39,091 nt of DNA, from the IMG/VR virus record IMGVR_UViG_3300045998_000082, positions 1 through 39,091 of that record; one strand, written 5' to 3'. Shown here piece after piece: positions 16,301 to 24,130 of the stretch; position 1 is the stretch's first letter, and the number at the start of each line of letters is the position of its first letter. Under the pieces are notes generated by a model. The model was not told where the DNA came from. It worked only from the letters and a program-made list of their open reading frames with translations, and did no database searches. The stretch comes from a virus. A program made the translations under genes and the position numbers.

Positions 16301-18800
16301 CAGGCCCGTCCTGCTGGGCCGCGAGGGCGTCCGCCACGCGACCGGCGAGGGCCTGCGCCTCGGGGGAGAGTTCACGGAGCGCGGATGGCAGTTCCCCCCG
16401 CATGCGCTGGATCTCTGCCTCGGCCTCGTTGAGTCGCTCGATCTCGTCCAGGTCGAGTGCCTGCAGGGCGTCCGCCTCGATCCGGTAGCGGTCGAACGAG
16501 GTGGAGGCCACCGCGGCCTCGTACTGCGCGCGGTCCTCGGGATCGAGCGCGGCCAGCTCCTCGGCGGTCGGCTTGGGAACCGACTCGACCTTCTCGATTC
16601 CGACCCCGAGCCTCTTCAGCCGGGCGTACATGCGCTCCGTGGCCGGGGTGCGGATGATGTCCGACTCGAAGGCCAGCCCCTTCTCCTTCGCCAGCATGAG
16701 CGAACGGAGGTAGAGGGCCGTCGAGTACCCCTGACCTCCGATCTTGGCGATCTGCGCCTTGGATTCCGGGCCGCCGATCTGCAGGAGTTGTGCGCGTAGC
16801 TGCTGCTCGTCCTGCGTGATCTCGAAGGTGATGGGGCTGCCGGGACTCTTCAGCAGGTAGCCCCGTGCCCCGTAGTTCTGGGTGACCTCCCGCACCTGTA
16901 CGTTCCGGGTGGGCTGGTAGAGGGTCTCCAGGTCTCCGACCGGCGCCACGTCCTCACCGAACGTGAACTTGATGTTCCAGCCCTTGTAGACCTCCCATGC
17001 GTCCCGGCCGGTCTTCTTGCCCATCATGCGGGCGAACGACGCCCAGAGGGCCGCCTCGGGCCGGGCCACCTCGGTCGCCTGGCCCTGTTCCAGTTGATCC
17101 ATGACGTCCCGGAAGACTTTCTGCTCGGGCGTGGCCGACTCGACCTGCTGCTGTCCCTTCTCGCGTTTCGCTTCCGCGTCGGCGAGTGCCTTGGCGTCCT
17201 TCTCGACCGACTTCGCCTCGCGCAGGGTGAGTTCGTTCCCGATCCTGAAGTCCTCCTTCATCGCCTCGAACCCGGGGAGCCGGGCGATGTGGACCGCGAA
17301 GTCCGCGATGGGGACGGTGACCTCCACGTTGGTGTTCCCGCTGGCCTCCTCCAGTTGCCGCGCCACCTCGGGCATCCTGAGAGCGACCTGCTCCAGGGTG
17401 ACCTCGTTGCGCTGGAACACGGTCATCAACTGCTCGGCCGGCATGGACACCGTCTCGACGGGCCCACCGTGCCTCGCCTGCACCCGCTCCACGTACGCCT
17501 TCGCCTCCTCGGGGAGGCGCTCGAAGGTCTTGGAGGATTGAACCGCCTCGCCCAGGGCGAGCAACTTCCGGGCCCGCAGTTCCGCTTGGCGGGCCTCCAG
17601 GGTCTCGACGGTGAACCCAGCCGCCACACCGATGCCCCCGTAATAGGGCGCGGCGAGTCCCCCCATGAGCCCAGCGTCGAAGACCCGGTCCCAGTCCACT
17701 TGCGCCAGGGACAAGTCCTGCATCGGATCCACCGCCTGGCCCGTGAGCACAGTGGTCAACTCCTGGGCTGCCTCGGTGAACCCCTCCACCAACATTCCCT
17801 CGGCGATCCGGGCCGCAGCCCGTGCGAACCTGGCCCGACCAGCCTGCGACTTCAGGATCCGACCGATTGCGTCCTTGATCACCGTCCCCTCGACAGCCTT
17901 GCCGGCGGCCCGGCCGGCGAGCGCCTTCAGGCCGGGTATCTGCAAGATGATGTCGAGGGAGAGGCCCTCCAGGGCTCCGTTCACGATCCCGACGAGAGTG
18001 GCCCCGAGACGCGCCTCGGAGTGGTTCACGCCGGGGATCTTGATGTACTCGCGGTAAGCGAGACCTCGCTCGGCGAGGCCCATGTTGATCGATGCCTCGG
18101 CCTTCATCCCGGTGATGGTGCCCGCGATCCCTCCCGTCACAGCCCCGGCCACGGCTCCACCGGGGCCGAGTGGGGCCCCTACGACCGCACCGCCTGCGAG
18201 TCCGGTGGCGAGTCCCACCGACGCGCCAGTGCCCGTGCGCGTGAGGATGTCCACCATCAAGGGAGCGTTCTGGGCTGCGGATCGCATCGACAAGGCGAGT
18301 AGACCAACGTCCTTCAGGCTTCGCTGGTATCTCTCCTGCTCGGCCTCGATCCGATCCGCCTCGGCGAGCTGCGCGGGCGTGGCGAGCCCATCAGCCTGGA
18401 GGTTTCCGATCTCCTTGAGCCGGACGGTCCCGAGCCCCAGCCTGAGATCGTCCTTGAGCCGGACGTCGCCCCACCCCGAGAAGATCTTCTCGATCAGGAC
18501 GAGGGGGGTGATGTCGTCCTGCATCGCCGCGGCGCGGCCCGGGTCGGAGAGCGTCTCCTGCGTGGCCGGCGCGCCCTGCGTGAGGCCCTGCCAGGTGGGC
18601 TCCGGCCTCGACATCTTGTCGGCCCGCTCCACCAGATCCAGGGACACCCCGAGTTGCTTGGCCCTCTTCAGGAGATCGGCGGACCGGTCCGGCGAGCGCC
18701 CCGCAGCGAACGCCTCGGCGTCCGCGAGCGCGGAGGCCCGGTCCTCCTCTCCGGTCTGGGGAGGGTAGATCTGATCGAGTGCCTGATCGATCTTGTCCAT
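10350..18800 (-). CDS. Giant polyvalent internal virion protein (2816 residues) with zincin, CxxC and GNAT-like regions
   Basis: The third of three genes in the T7 gp14-gp15-gp16 order, so probably the large internal/ejection protein, much longer than T7 gp16 (about 1300). ATG 18800 overlaps the upstream stop by one base (TGATG); GTG 18803 is the alternative. Seen in order: a Gly/Ala-rich hydrophobic stretch (about 185-230); a GNAT-like segment (about 680-735, GQGYSTALYLRSLMLAKEKG); a domain with Cys950 and CLYC (992-995) followed by FRFFSSSDFQ and HAYTKVRDFVEIFGATG; a basic KVKKIR repeat (about 1308-1331); the HExxH motif HESGH (1614-1618) of zinc metallopeptidases; long charged helices; and a Trp/Leu-rich hydrophobic stretch near 2667-2690. 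These modules match phage 'large polyvalent proteins'. Likely ejected with the DNA; peptidase activity is inferred from the motif only. Confidence 0.78.
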   Translation of the reverse strand: MDKIDQALDQIYPPQTGEEDRASALADAEAFAAGRSPDRSADLLKRAKQLGVSLDLVERADKMSRPEPTWQGLTQGAPATQETLSDPGRAAAMQDDITPLVLIEKIFSGWGDVRLKDDLRLGLGTVRLKEIGNLQADGLATPAQLAEADRIEAEQERYQRSLKDVGLLALSMRSAAQNAPLMVDILTRTGTGASVGLATGLAGGAVVGAPLGPGGAVAGAVTGGIAGTITGMKAEASINMGLAERGLAYREYIKIPGVNHSEARLGATLVGIVNGALEGLSLDIILQIPGLKALAGRAAGKAVEGTVIKDAIGRILKSQAGRARFARAAARIAEGMLVEGFTEAAQELTTVLTGQAVDPMQDLSLAQVDWDRVFDAGLMGGLAAPYYGGIGVAAGFTVETLEARQAELRARKLLALGEAVQSSKTFERLPEEAKAYVERVQARHGGPVETVSMPAEQLMTVFQRNEVTLEQVALRMPEVARQLEEASGNTNVEVTVPIADFAVHIARLPGFEAMKEDFRIGNELTLREAKSVEKDAKALADAEAKREKGQQQVESATPEQKVFRDVMDQLEQGQATEVARPEAALWASFARMMGKKTGRDAWEVYKGWNIKFTFGEDVAPVGDLETLYQPTRNVQVREVTQNYGARGYLLKSPGSPITFEITQDEQQLRAQLLQIGGPESKAQIAKIGGQGYSTALYLRSLMLAKEKGLAFESDIIRTPATERMYARLKRLGVGIEKVESVPKPTAEELAALDPEDRAQYEAAVASTSFDRYRIEADALQALDLDEIERLNEAEAEIQRMRGELPSALRELSPEAQALAGRVADALAAQQDGPAKDAEVTLPPPADQLIRLNQIERDPSGVALRDEHGNFFPAWKEKMRAWITENYDASESEVKAILDGINGQIAIFSSLGPTQIDLLPVGTRHPKAKKGPLRTNIDPIYKISFDATSMCVKRLEAQATQAEVQRRLKRALTASERIALVALFRAAGKTAPCLYCYVESPRGKAGDFAQRALGIITGQQKVPKNWKPGDRRAAAKARLYYVEHGMSPADIDVNNVLDPATASSKAGMKEVVRHAPIYDFIDSQVRYAKANLVKLYEEYSGQILDIEDRLIDELNKYAGFRFFSSSDFQAEHVIDLIQAFWDLQLRGAKAHAYTKVRDFVEIFGATGMKIMTSVFAKEKDGKISEDADQGMAWKDAQELSAKFDNVGAVFVATSDEQIRWALDQEWIHYIIPFHYSGLERKYYEALGWGDYTPQQTEKTVRGLVRGSKGAYEVVFYGKVIGTFPTMAAADRARKAHVKQVLKGVAWKWKSGKVKKIRESGKVKKIRKVKKIRMHELGAVDGLSDATMTQNYLRLAEERGIEPVFASFADHKNYSKLKKDYARSNTAFRPVDASLIDYDAAGEVLKRVWSGETPRAKMDPAIADQLTSLIEGGAKDLGVQLLRALESGAPVETPQGPVQIGRGTQPDITLEQRQTPEQANRGTWHGRKVWSAVVDVRDGHVIDATPYEEAEAAGFHHSHYVSDAAMDALGQGNATLVWFGADGRLHDWMDTLHLYPELAGKVGQELGVESLRAAPRRWRRGYQRGAGVRGFTQFDIARSKYQITLTGKANLSTFLHESGHAFLEIMRQASMQPGADPSLQSDMQVIADWLGAGEGEWTTDQLERFARGFEAYLREGKAPSIELRSIFRDFMSWLTWVYRTLTQLDVQLTDEVRGVMDRMLATEAEIQQARDEAGLLPAFDSASAAGMTEQQFADYKTRFERAATEVRERAQRATLRALERTMGEERRRAREDVTELAAQNRVFNAREFFRTGVRLDGQEVPDEIKGAKLDAGALEGLTNARGRRRLQFYTVAEGGLDPDVLAPYLGFPDGATLVQELVSTPTRESWMKAQVESRLAEQYPESTVGAIRARVLREVHESGAFEDALRVELDAVGKRVGQPPARAALDVLRLGAKERVRTMTDVELSSDRYTRAEAAEARHFLEALAGKKWAEAHDAKRRQMWNHFMVREVEKAREEIERRRNHLRSFEELGVRRTIGRAGPGYLSAIDEITDQIGLRRESNRSIARRVKLGAWIAEREAAGEVVGPDLKDMAELKNYRQMTLEELRTVDAAVSNIEAMARLKGKLILNRQRRDLARTAAELATHIRTFVGEKSAAPTPGEVSLRERAAGLGRASVAWMKKIEFMCKELDGGQIAGMAHQLIFKPLADAQTARYDQLNTIFRTFMEPLESLSLERQRRYRQKVGFLVSPKFGKMVRLSRRNILSIVLNLGNEGNRERLLNGYGWTYDQVTARLAQLLDAEDVALVEHMWKTVDSLWPMIRDLSERYTGLPPVRVEATPFTLELSDGSTAELSGGYFPIVKDYRLTDVGRNIAEAEDAQRLWAGNFFAPVVEHGFTKSRGQDMSALELSLDVIPRHLDKVVHYLSHYEAIRGVDRLLQVPEVRQAITERLGREYLAEFRPWLEAIASDGVAQDPVAIASRILRYLRLGSSVTMLFLKIPTALKQALGLSTSRVMVERKYMNMGYAQFLREGWKGIREGSGDFRHIDKQLDRDARELFTALQSKVSSIGRAQAQVIEWSAWPLMTVQKAVNAITWYGAKQQALAEGHADPNEYADSVVRMTQTGGGIKDLASVQRGPEAWKMFTVMYSYRNIVFNLLSEKLQRRPSKSEVRQVWARMWWVLLLPVAIEQLLFLGIRDRDRNRKKKEEDPLDVAARLATETALLATSSVPILGDVGQVALDDRDMKAAPWLVTLGKSVASAKDIAQGEGDERDARQLVEFVGVMTRSPTVAVWNYVDWCVKVANQELDEPVQDLFLRSPSQWE
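14808..14879 (-). repeat. Tandem coding repeat of KVKKIR in the giant protein
   Basis: On the plus strand 'gcggatcttcttgacctt' occurs twice in tandem (14808-14825, 14826-14843) and a third, nearly identical copy is at 14853-14870, each flanked by 'gcccgact'. It encodes the highly basic GKVKKIRESGKVKKIRKVKKIR segment. The 18-nt unit keeps the frame, so copy number could vary without disrupting the gene. Confidence 0.85.
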
Positions 18801-20647
18801 CACCGCTCACCCTGCAGGTACAGGAGGGTGGCGAGACGGACGATCTCGTCCTCGGTGGGGGCCAGCACGGCCACGTCGTGGCCCGGCATGAGTCGGCCAG
18901 CAGCACGCTCCGACTTGATCTTGGCTGCCCGCTTCGTGAGCGTCTCGCGGTTTCGCCGCAGGTACTCGAACACGCCGATCAGCTCCTCCTCGCGCAGCGG
19001 GGTGCGCGCGTTGGCCTTCCAGGCTCGCTCGACAAACGGAGTGGCTGCCTCCACTTCGCCCTGGAGCAGGGCGAGGTTCTTCTCGTCCGTCTTCGTGTGC
19101 AGCCGCGCGGCGAGGCGCAGGTAGGTCGCGGACGGGTCGAAGGTCTCCACGTCCCGCCCCTGGAGCTTTCGGCCCCCCATGAACCCCTTCTTCTGGCGCG
19201 CGACGGCGAACTCCCGGGCGAAGACGTTGTGGATGATGTTGTTGCGCTCGTCCACTTCCAACTGCGCACCCTTGCGCTGTGTGGCCTGGAACAACTCCTG
19301 ATCCGTTACCATCCGCATGTAGCCCGCGGTCTTCTGATCGGCGGTGGATATGTTGGAGCCCGAGACCTGGACGCCCTGGTCGAGCAGCAGCCGGTCCACC
19401 TCCTCCTGCGGTCCCATGAAGCTGGAGTACTTCACGGTCCCGACCCCATCGGCCTTCATCGAGCGCTGGAGATCCACGAACCGGTAGAAGTGTTCCGGTT
19501 TCAGTGCGCCAGCTACCACGTACTGAAGGAGATCGTGATCGAGGAACTTCTTGGGTTGGTAGCGCGCCATGTCGGAAATGAACTGGTACGCCGCGTAGTC
19601 CGGGGCCTGCTCGGCCTTCTTCTGGGTCCCGGCGATGATGTTGTAGAGGTGCTCCCGCATCTTGGGGGAGGCACTGTTGCGATCCGGGACCAGCGCGAAC
19701 GGAAGCGCCCGCCCGGGATGCCGGATGAGTTGGTCGATCACGGTGTTCTGGGCCGCGTCATCCAGGGCGTCGAACGCATGATCGGCGGCCTGCTTCGACT
19801 CCACTTCGTACCCCTTGACGAGGTGCTCCAGCTCTCGCTTCAGGCCGATCCGCTCCTTGTCGTCCAGCATGTCCACGCCCTGCCCGGATTCGAGCTGCCC
19901 GATGAGCTTGCCAGCCTCCAGCACGTCCTTCGTGGACCGCACCCCGATGCGGATGAAGTCATCGAAGGGCTGCCACTGGCGCTCCTTCTCGATGCGGCCG
20001 ACCCACTGCTCCTTCTCGGCTGGGGTGAACACGTCGGAGGCTCCGACCGCATTCCGGGCGGTCGCGAATTCGCCGGCCCGGATGAGCCGCTCGAAGTCGG
20101 TGGACTGGCGCTGCCGCTGGTCCGTCTCGAAGTGAGCCGATTGGACCTGGGCGATCTTCATCTTGCGGGCGACCAGATCCTGCTTCGCGGAGTCGATGAA
20201 CGCGGTGCGCCAGCCGGATGGCAGATCCTGGCCCACCGACTCCAGGAGACGCTTCGACTTCACGTCCCAGATCGCACCCGCCAGTTCCCACATCGGCACG
20301 TCCTGCCGATCCACCTCCTCGTAGGTGCCGGTGTTGGTGTTGAACGCCCGTTCCTTCAGGGCGGCCTTCACGGGCCCGGGGAGGGACTCGAAATCGGCGC
20401 CGAGTTCCTCCCGCACCTGGGACCCGGACACCGATCTGTTCTGGGTCAGCTTGGATTCGAGCACCGCTGCGCCCTCGGCGAGGTCCGCCGCGGCCCGGAT
20501 CGAGCGCGTCTTGATCGTCTCCTGGGCCCAGGCTGCGAGCCCCTCGGTGCCCGTATCGATGGCTCGGGAGACCTGTCCGGCGAGTTGCATGCGCTCGGGT
20601 CCCGGACCACGGACGGGCGTTCCGTACTGGATGTCGGGGAGCTTCAT
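18800..20647 (-). CDS. Internal virion protein, T7 gp15-like position
   Basis: A 615-residue protein starting at ATG 20647, which overlaps the stop of the gp14-like gene (ATGA). The longer ORF to 21319 is a mirror of upstream genes. The sequence is charged and largely helical with no signal or TM segment: MKLPDIQYGTPV, then long helices (AAADLAEGAAVLESKLTQN, FETDQRQRQSTDFERLI), the mid region KGFMGGRKLQGRD, and a C-terminal DEIVRLATLLYLQGE. Position between a gp14-like protein and the giant protein, and length near T7 gp15 (about 750), support an internal core or ejection-channel protein. Direct homology is not visible by eye, so the call is mostly from synteny. Confidence 0.66.
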   Translation of the reverse strand: MKLPDIQYGTPVRGPGPERMQLAGQVSRAIDTGTEGLAAWAQETIKTRSIRAAADLAEGAAVLESKLTQNRSVSGSQVREELGADFESLPGPVKAALKERAFNTNTGTYEEVDRQDVPMWELAGAIWDVKSKRLLESVGQDLPSGWRTAFIDSAKQDLVARKMKIAQVQSAHFETDQRQRQSTDFERLIRAGEFATARNAVGASDVFTPAEKEQWVGRIEKERQWQPFDDFIRIGVRSTKDVLEAGKLIGQLESGQGVDMLDDKERIGLKRELEHLVKGYEVESKQAADHAFDALDDAAQNTVIDQLIRHPGRALPFALVPDRNSASPKMREHLYNIIAGTQKKAEQAPDYAAYQFISDMARYQPKKFLDHDLLQYVVAGALKPEHFYRFVDLQRSMKADGVGTVKYSSFMGPQEEVDRLLLDQGVQVSGSNISTADQKTAGYMRMVTDQELFQATQRKGAQLEVDERNNIIHNVFAREFAVARQKKGFMGGRKLQGRDVETFDPSATYLRLAARLHTKTDEKNLALLQGEVEAATPFVERAWKANARTPLREEELIGVFEYLRRNRETLTKRAAKIKSERAAGRLMPGHDVAVLAPTEDEIVRLATLLYLQGER

Positions 20648-21129
20648 CGCAGCATCCCCTTTCCACCCACGTTGACTTCCCACCAGGGCTGGGCGGCGCT
20701 CGGCGTACCTGCGCTGGCGAGCGTTCCACCCCCGCCGGCAGGTTTCTTCTGCCACCAGTTGTTCATCGCCCCGATCTTGTTGATGCCGCCCCCCACGTCC
20801 GCCACCGCTCCGAAGACTCCGGACAGGAGTCCGAGACCGGTGGCTCGGTCGCGGGCCCTTCGTTCCCAGTCCACCTGGCGGTCCATTTCCTGGCGCACGA
20901 GCTGGAGGTAGTTCGGCAGTGACCCGGACAGCCCGAACTCGGTGGCGGCGCCGAGAGCCGTGGCCTCGCCCAGCACCTGGGCGTTCTGCGCCCGCATCCT
21001 GCGAAGCGTCTCCCGGGTGGCAGCGCGCTCGTCCTGTGCCTGGCGCCACGACGAGAAGAGCCCGAACCCCGCTTTCAGGGCGGTGCCGCCGATCTGGCCC
21101 ACCGTCGCCATGGTCAGTGGATCGATCAT
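20644..21129 (-). CDS. Internal virion protein, T7 gp14-like
   Basis: A 161-residue protein, ATG 21129, 3 nt after the nozzle gene. It has the features of podoviral gp14-type proteins: a Gly/Ala-rich N-terminal hydrophobic segment (MATVGQIGGTALKAGFGLFS, about 7-26), a long Arg/Gln-rich helix (RQAQDERAATRETLRRMRAQN), a second Gly-rich segment (GLLSGVFGAVADVGGGINKIG, about 97-119), and a Trp-rich end (NNWWQKKP, QPWWEV). In T7 gp14 is ejected into the outer membrane to begin the DNA channel. Synteny (nozzle, gp14, gp15, gp16) supports it. Confidence 0.72.
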   Translation of the reverse strand: MIDPLTMATVGQIGGTALKAGFGLFSSWRQAQDERAATRETLRRMRAQNAQVLGEATALGAATEFGLSGSLPNYLQLVRQEMDRQVDWERRARDRATGLGLLSGVFGAVADVGGGINKIGAMNNWWQKKPAGGGGTLASAGTPSAAQPWWEVNVGGKGMLR

Positions 21130-21132
21130 GCT

Positions 21133-23229
21133 CTACACCTTCCCGACGCTGGTGATCTCGAAGATGGACAGCACCTCGGTCCTGAAGGGACCGTCCTGCA
21201 CGATTTCCAGCACGCCCTCCCGGTCGTAGCCTCCACTCTGCCCGACCACCACCTCGCCGCTGCGCCTCTCGGTAGGCACGTCCCAGGCGGTGGCGGGATC
21301 GCGCTCCTCGGCCCTCCACCCGTTCACCGTGGGGATCGCGGAGTCGTTGAGCAGGAGGCCGACCCTTGGTGACCGGACCAGGGCCAGGGCCTGCGTCTTG
21401 GGTAGGGTACGGGCCGTCGCCGTGAAGCGGATCCCCACCACTGCCTCGGTCCCCGAGGTCTCCTCGGTGAGGGTGATGATGCCGGTTCCGGGCACCACCG
21501 TGGACTCCACGACGAGGTCGCCGTCCACGAACACGTCCACGGTCTCGCCGATCAGATCGTCAAGGTCGGCGATCTCGAAGGTGACCGGATCGATGGCACG
21601 GGTGACCTGGGCGTCGAGCCGGACATGGAGCCGGTCGTTCAGGATCATGCGCTCCAGGAACATGCCATTGAGCCGCTGCACTGCCGCCCATAGCACCGAT
21701 CCCGTGGAGGTCTCGGTGACCGCGGCGGACTTGACGGACCCCTCGGTGGTGATGCGCCACCATGCCAGCACGCCTTCCTCTCGCGAGAACGTGCAGGCGA
21801 TGAGCTTGCCGGACCGCATGACGAGGAGGAGCAGGCCGTCCGGGTTGCGCGCCCAGTGGATCTCCTTGATGACGTCCTCGGTGATGTGCTCGGCCTGGAA
21901 CGTGAGGTCCTTCGCAAGGACCGTCTCGGTCTGCTGATCGTACTCCGCGCCCCTCACGCGGCGGCGGTCGGCCGTCACGAACGCCACGACCCCGCCCACC
22001 CGGAGCGCCTGCACGGGCACCGATCCGTAGTGGGACTGCGTGAGCGCCCCGACATCGCTCTCCCGGAGGATGGGCCCCTGCGAGTACACCACCGTCTCGC
22101 CCACGTCGGTCCCGAACAGCAGGCGGGAGGCGGACCGCATCCACAGGATCGCCCCCGCCGTCTGGAGGTCGCGACTGAAGGCGTCCTCGGGGTTCGTGCC
22201 GGTCGTGAAGTTCTCGGGCGTCCCCGCCTTCGAGGCCCAGAACGTGTTGGGGTCCGAGGGCGTGCCGGCCAGGAGCAGGCGCCCCTGGTGGAACTCGCAG
22301 GCCCTGGGCCAGTTCGATCCCGTCCAGCTCGACGGCTTCGAGGTGAAGACGACGTTGCCGGTGCTGAAGGCCCCGCCCGTGAGGGTGATGAACTTGACGT
22401 CCACCGCCTGGTGCGTGAGCACCATCGAATCCTTGCCAGGCTGGTGGACGTACTGGAGGTCATCCAGCATCGCCTCGGTCCATGCGGTGACCAGCGGGCT
22501 GGGGGCCGACGCGCCGCCGATCAGGGTGACGTTGTCCACGTAGATCGTGGCGACCACGTCGCCCGTCCCCTCGAACGTGATGCGGGTGGTTTCCGCGGCC
22601 AGCACCACCGAGTACTGCTTCGTGCCGGACGACGTGACCTCCACGGAGAGCTTGTCGCCGGTCGCCGAGTGGACGACCACGGACAGGCTGGCTCCGACCG
22701 GGATGGTACAGTCGAAGGTGAGCGTCCGCTCGCCGGCCGATCCCACCGCGAACTCCTGGTAGGCAGACCCCCACCAGTACTCGTACACGAACGGCTTCAC
22801 CTCGACGATCACCCGGTCCGAGTCGAGCCAAAGCTTGCCACCCGAGATCCCGGCGCTCCCGCCCTCGATCCCGTCAACGAAGGTCCACCCGGTTCCGACG
22901 CTGAAGGTGCCGTTGGTGATGAGATCGGTTCCGCCCGTTTCGAGGATGCCGGTGAGCACGAACGCGCGCAGTTCCAGGTCCGTCAGAACGAGCAGGTAGT
23001 CGAGCAGGGCGGAGGAGTGGAACGGGATCAGGCGCACCGTCGGCTTGTCCGGCAGCTTGTAGATCGACTCGAACCCGCCGCGCGTGAGCAGGGAGCCCTG
23101 CGGGGTCGGGATCCAGTTCTCGCAGTACCCGAGCCCCCGCTTGTAGAGATCCGATCCCACATGTCCGCGCAGCCGGGGGGACACCTCCCCGGCGTTGAAC
23201 GCGGTCTGGCGTGGCTCCAGGCGCGGCAC
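21133..23229 (-). CDS. Tail tubular protein B / tail nozzle (T7 gp12-like)
   Basis: A 698-residue protein from GTG 23229. The N-terminal FNAGEVSPRLRGHVGSDLYKRGL and ENWIPTPQGSLLTRGG are hallmark strings of podoviral tail nozzle proteins. The middle has beta-rich inserts (about 90-250, a carbohydrate-binding-like sandwich), then the family's FHQGRLLLAGTPSDPNTFWASK, LFGTDVGETVVYSQG and WARNPDGLLLLVMRSG segments. Six copies form the nozzle below the adaptor ring and hold back DNA. Length is close to T7 gp12 (about 794). It sits 1 nt after the tube gene and upstream of the internal core genes, the usual order. Confidence 0.88.
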   Translation of the reverse strand: MPRLEPRQTAFNAGEVSPRLRGHVGSDLYKRGLGYCENWIPTPQGSLLTRGGFESIYKLPDKPTVRLIPFHSSALLDYLLVLTDLELRAFVLTGILETGGTDLITNGTFSVGTGWTFVDGIEGGSAGISGGKLWLDSDRVIVEVKPFVYEYWWGSAYQEFAVGSAGERTLTFDCTIPVGASLSVVVHSATGDKLSVEVTSSGTKQYSVVLAAETTRITFEGTGDVVATIYVDNVTLIGGASAPSPLVTAWTEAMLDDLQYVHQPGKDSMVLTHQAVDVKFITLTGGAFSTGNVVFTSKPSSWTGSNWPRACEFHQGRLLLAGTPSDPNTFWASKAGTPENFTTGTNPEDAFSRDLQTAGAILWMRSASRLLFGTDVGETVVYSQGPILRESDVGALTQSHYGSVPVQALRVGGVVAFVTADRRRVRGAEYDQQTETVLAKDLTFQAEHITEDVIKEIHWARNPDGLLLLVMRSGKLIACTFSREEGVLAWWRITTEGSVKSAAVTETSTGSVLWAAVQRLNGMFLERMILNDRLHVRLDAQVTRAIDPVTFEIADLDDLIGETVDVFVDGDLVVESTVVPGTGIITLTEETSGTEAVVGIRFTATARTLPKTQALALVRSPRVGLLLNDSAIPTVNGWRAEERDPATAWDVPTERRSGEVVVGQSGGYDREGVLEIVQDGPFRTEVLSIFEITSVGKV

Positions 23230-23230
23230 G

Positions 23231-23812
23231 TCAGGACCTCGAATTCCGCAGCCAGGTGGAACCTCGCACGTCCCCGCTGCCCTGCTTCGCGTCCCGGCTG
23301 GCCCCCACCGACAGCTCGAACTGGTAGCGGGATTCCATCCGCTCCCCGAGGGCCGGATTCTCGGTGAGCGTCCCGGCCACGTCCGCGGCGATGCGGGCCG
23401 CCAGGGCCCGCTCGAAGCCGGGGCTGTAGGTGGTCGGGTCGTCCTCGAAGGTGATCACCCGGGCGTGAACGACGTCGAGCGCGTCGAAGAGCAGGATCTC
23501 CGACCCTTCCCGCCTCCAGTCCACGTCGAAGAGGCCGGACCCGTCATCCACGTCGAGCACCCTGACCACGGACGTGGGGATGCTGACCTTGTAGGGACGA
23601 TCCGCGAGGCCCGAGGTCAGCACGGGAGACAGGGCCAACCGGGTCGTCGCGAAGGTCCACGCCTTCGCCTCCAGTACCGTGCGCACGCAGGAGTCGAAGA
23701 CGGAGGCGCATGCCTCCTCCTGCGCGGAGAGCGGCTCGGACTCGTCCAGTTGCGAGATCCGTCCTGCTCCGAGCCACCCCAGGGCCAGGTTGCAGATCTG
23801 CACGCGCGTCAT
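23231..23812 (-). CDS. Tail tubular protein A / head-tail adaptor (T7 gp11-like)
   Basis: A 193-residue protein, ATG 23812 (ATGA overlap). The start MTRVQICNLALGWLGAGRISQLDESEP, the EACASVFDSCVRTVLEAKAWTFAT helix and the Y.PGFERALAARIAADVAGTLT segment are characteristic of podoviral tail tubular protein A. Length matches T7 gp11 (196). Twelve copies form the adaptor ring between portal and nozzle. Located directly before the nozzle gene as expected. Confidence 0.9.
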   Translation of the reverse strand: MTRVQICNLALGWLGAGRISQLDESEPLSAQEEACASVFDSCVRTVLEAKAWTFATTRLALSPVLTSGLADRPYKVSIPTSVVRVLDVDDGSGLFDVDWRREGSEILLFDALDVVHARVITFEDDPTTYSPGFERALAARIAADVAGTLTENPALGERMESRYQFELSVGASRDAKQGSGDVRGSTWLRNSRS

Positions 23813-24117
23813 GCATCACCCTTCTTCCGCTTGATCTTCTTCTTGGGGAGCGGCGGGGACGGTGGCGGTCGCGGTTCCTCCTCGGCCGCGGGAGGAGGAG
23901 GGGGGGAAGGCGGGACCTCCGCTCTCCCAAGACCCGCCGACTGGAACACCCACGTCTTGAATCCCTGATCGAGGCTGTCGGGGTCGATCATGGAACGCGC
24001 CATCTTGCATGCGTCCCACGCCTCGGACGGAGTGAGGCCACCCTTCAGGCGCTGGGCGAACTCGGCCGCTAGGAGAGCGACCTCGTCCCGGTTCAGCCCC
24101 ATGCGGATCCACTTCAT
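23809..24117 (-). CDS. Small helical protein with Pro-rich and basic tail
   Basis: A 102-residue protein. ATG 24117 is chosen because GGGGGAA lies just upstream and upstream sequence in the frame mirrors the neighbour. Residues 1-50 look helical (GLNRDEVALLAAEFAQRLKGGLTPSEAWDACKMARSMID); the C-terminal part is a long Pro/Glu stretch (about 62-92) ending in PKKKIKRKKGDA. The design, a helical head with a polybasic tail, could bind nucleic acid or a partner in the capsid or tail. Same slot as small connector or tail-completion genes in relatives. Function unknown. Confidence 0.58.
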   Translation of the reverse strand: MKWIRMGLNRDEVALLAAEFAQRLKGGLTPSEAWDACKMARSMIDPDSLDQGFKTWVFQSAGLGRAEVPPSPPPPPAAEEEPRPPPSPPLPKKKIKRKKGDA

Positions 24118-24130
24118 GGCTTCCCCCGTG

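Noticed and set aside
18800-21319. 839-residue version of the gp15-like gene
   Set aside because: Its first 224 codons overlap the gp14-like and nozzle genes in another frame; ATG 20647 overlaps the upstream stop as elsewhere in this unit.
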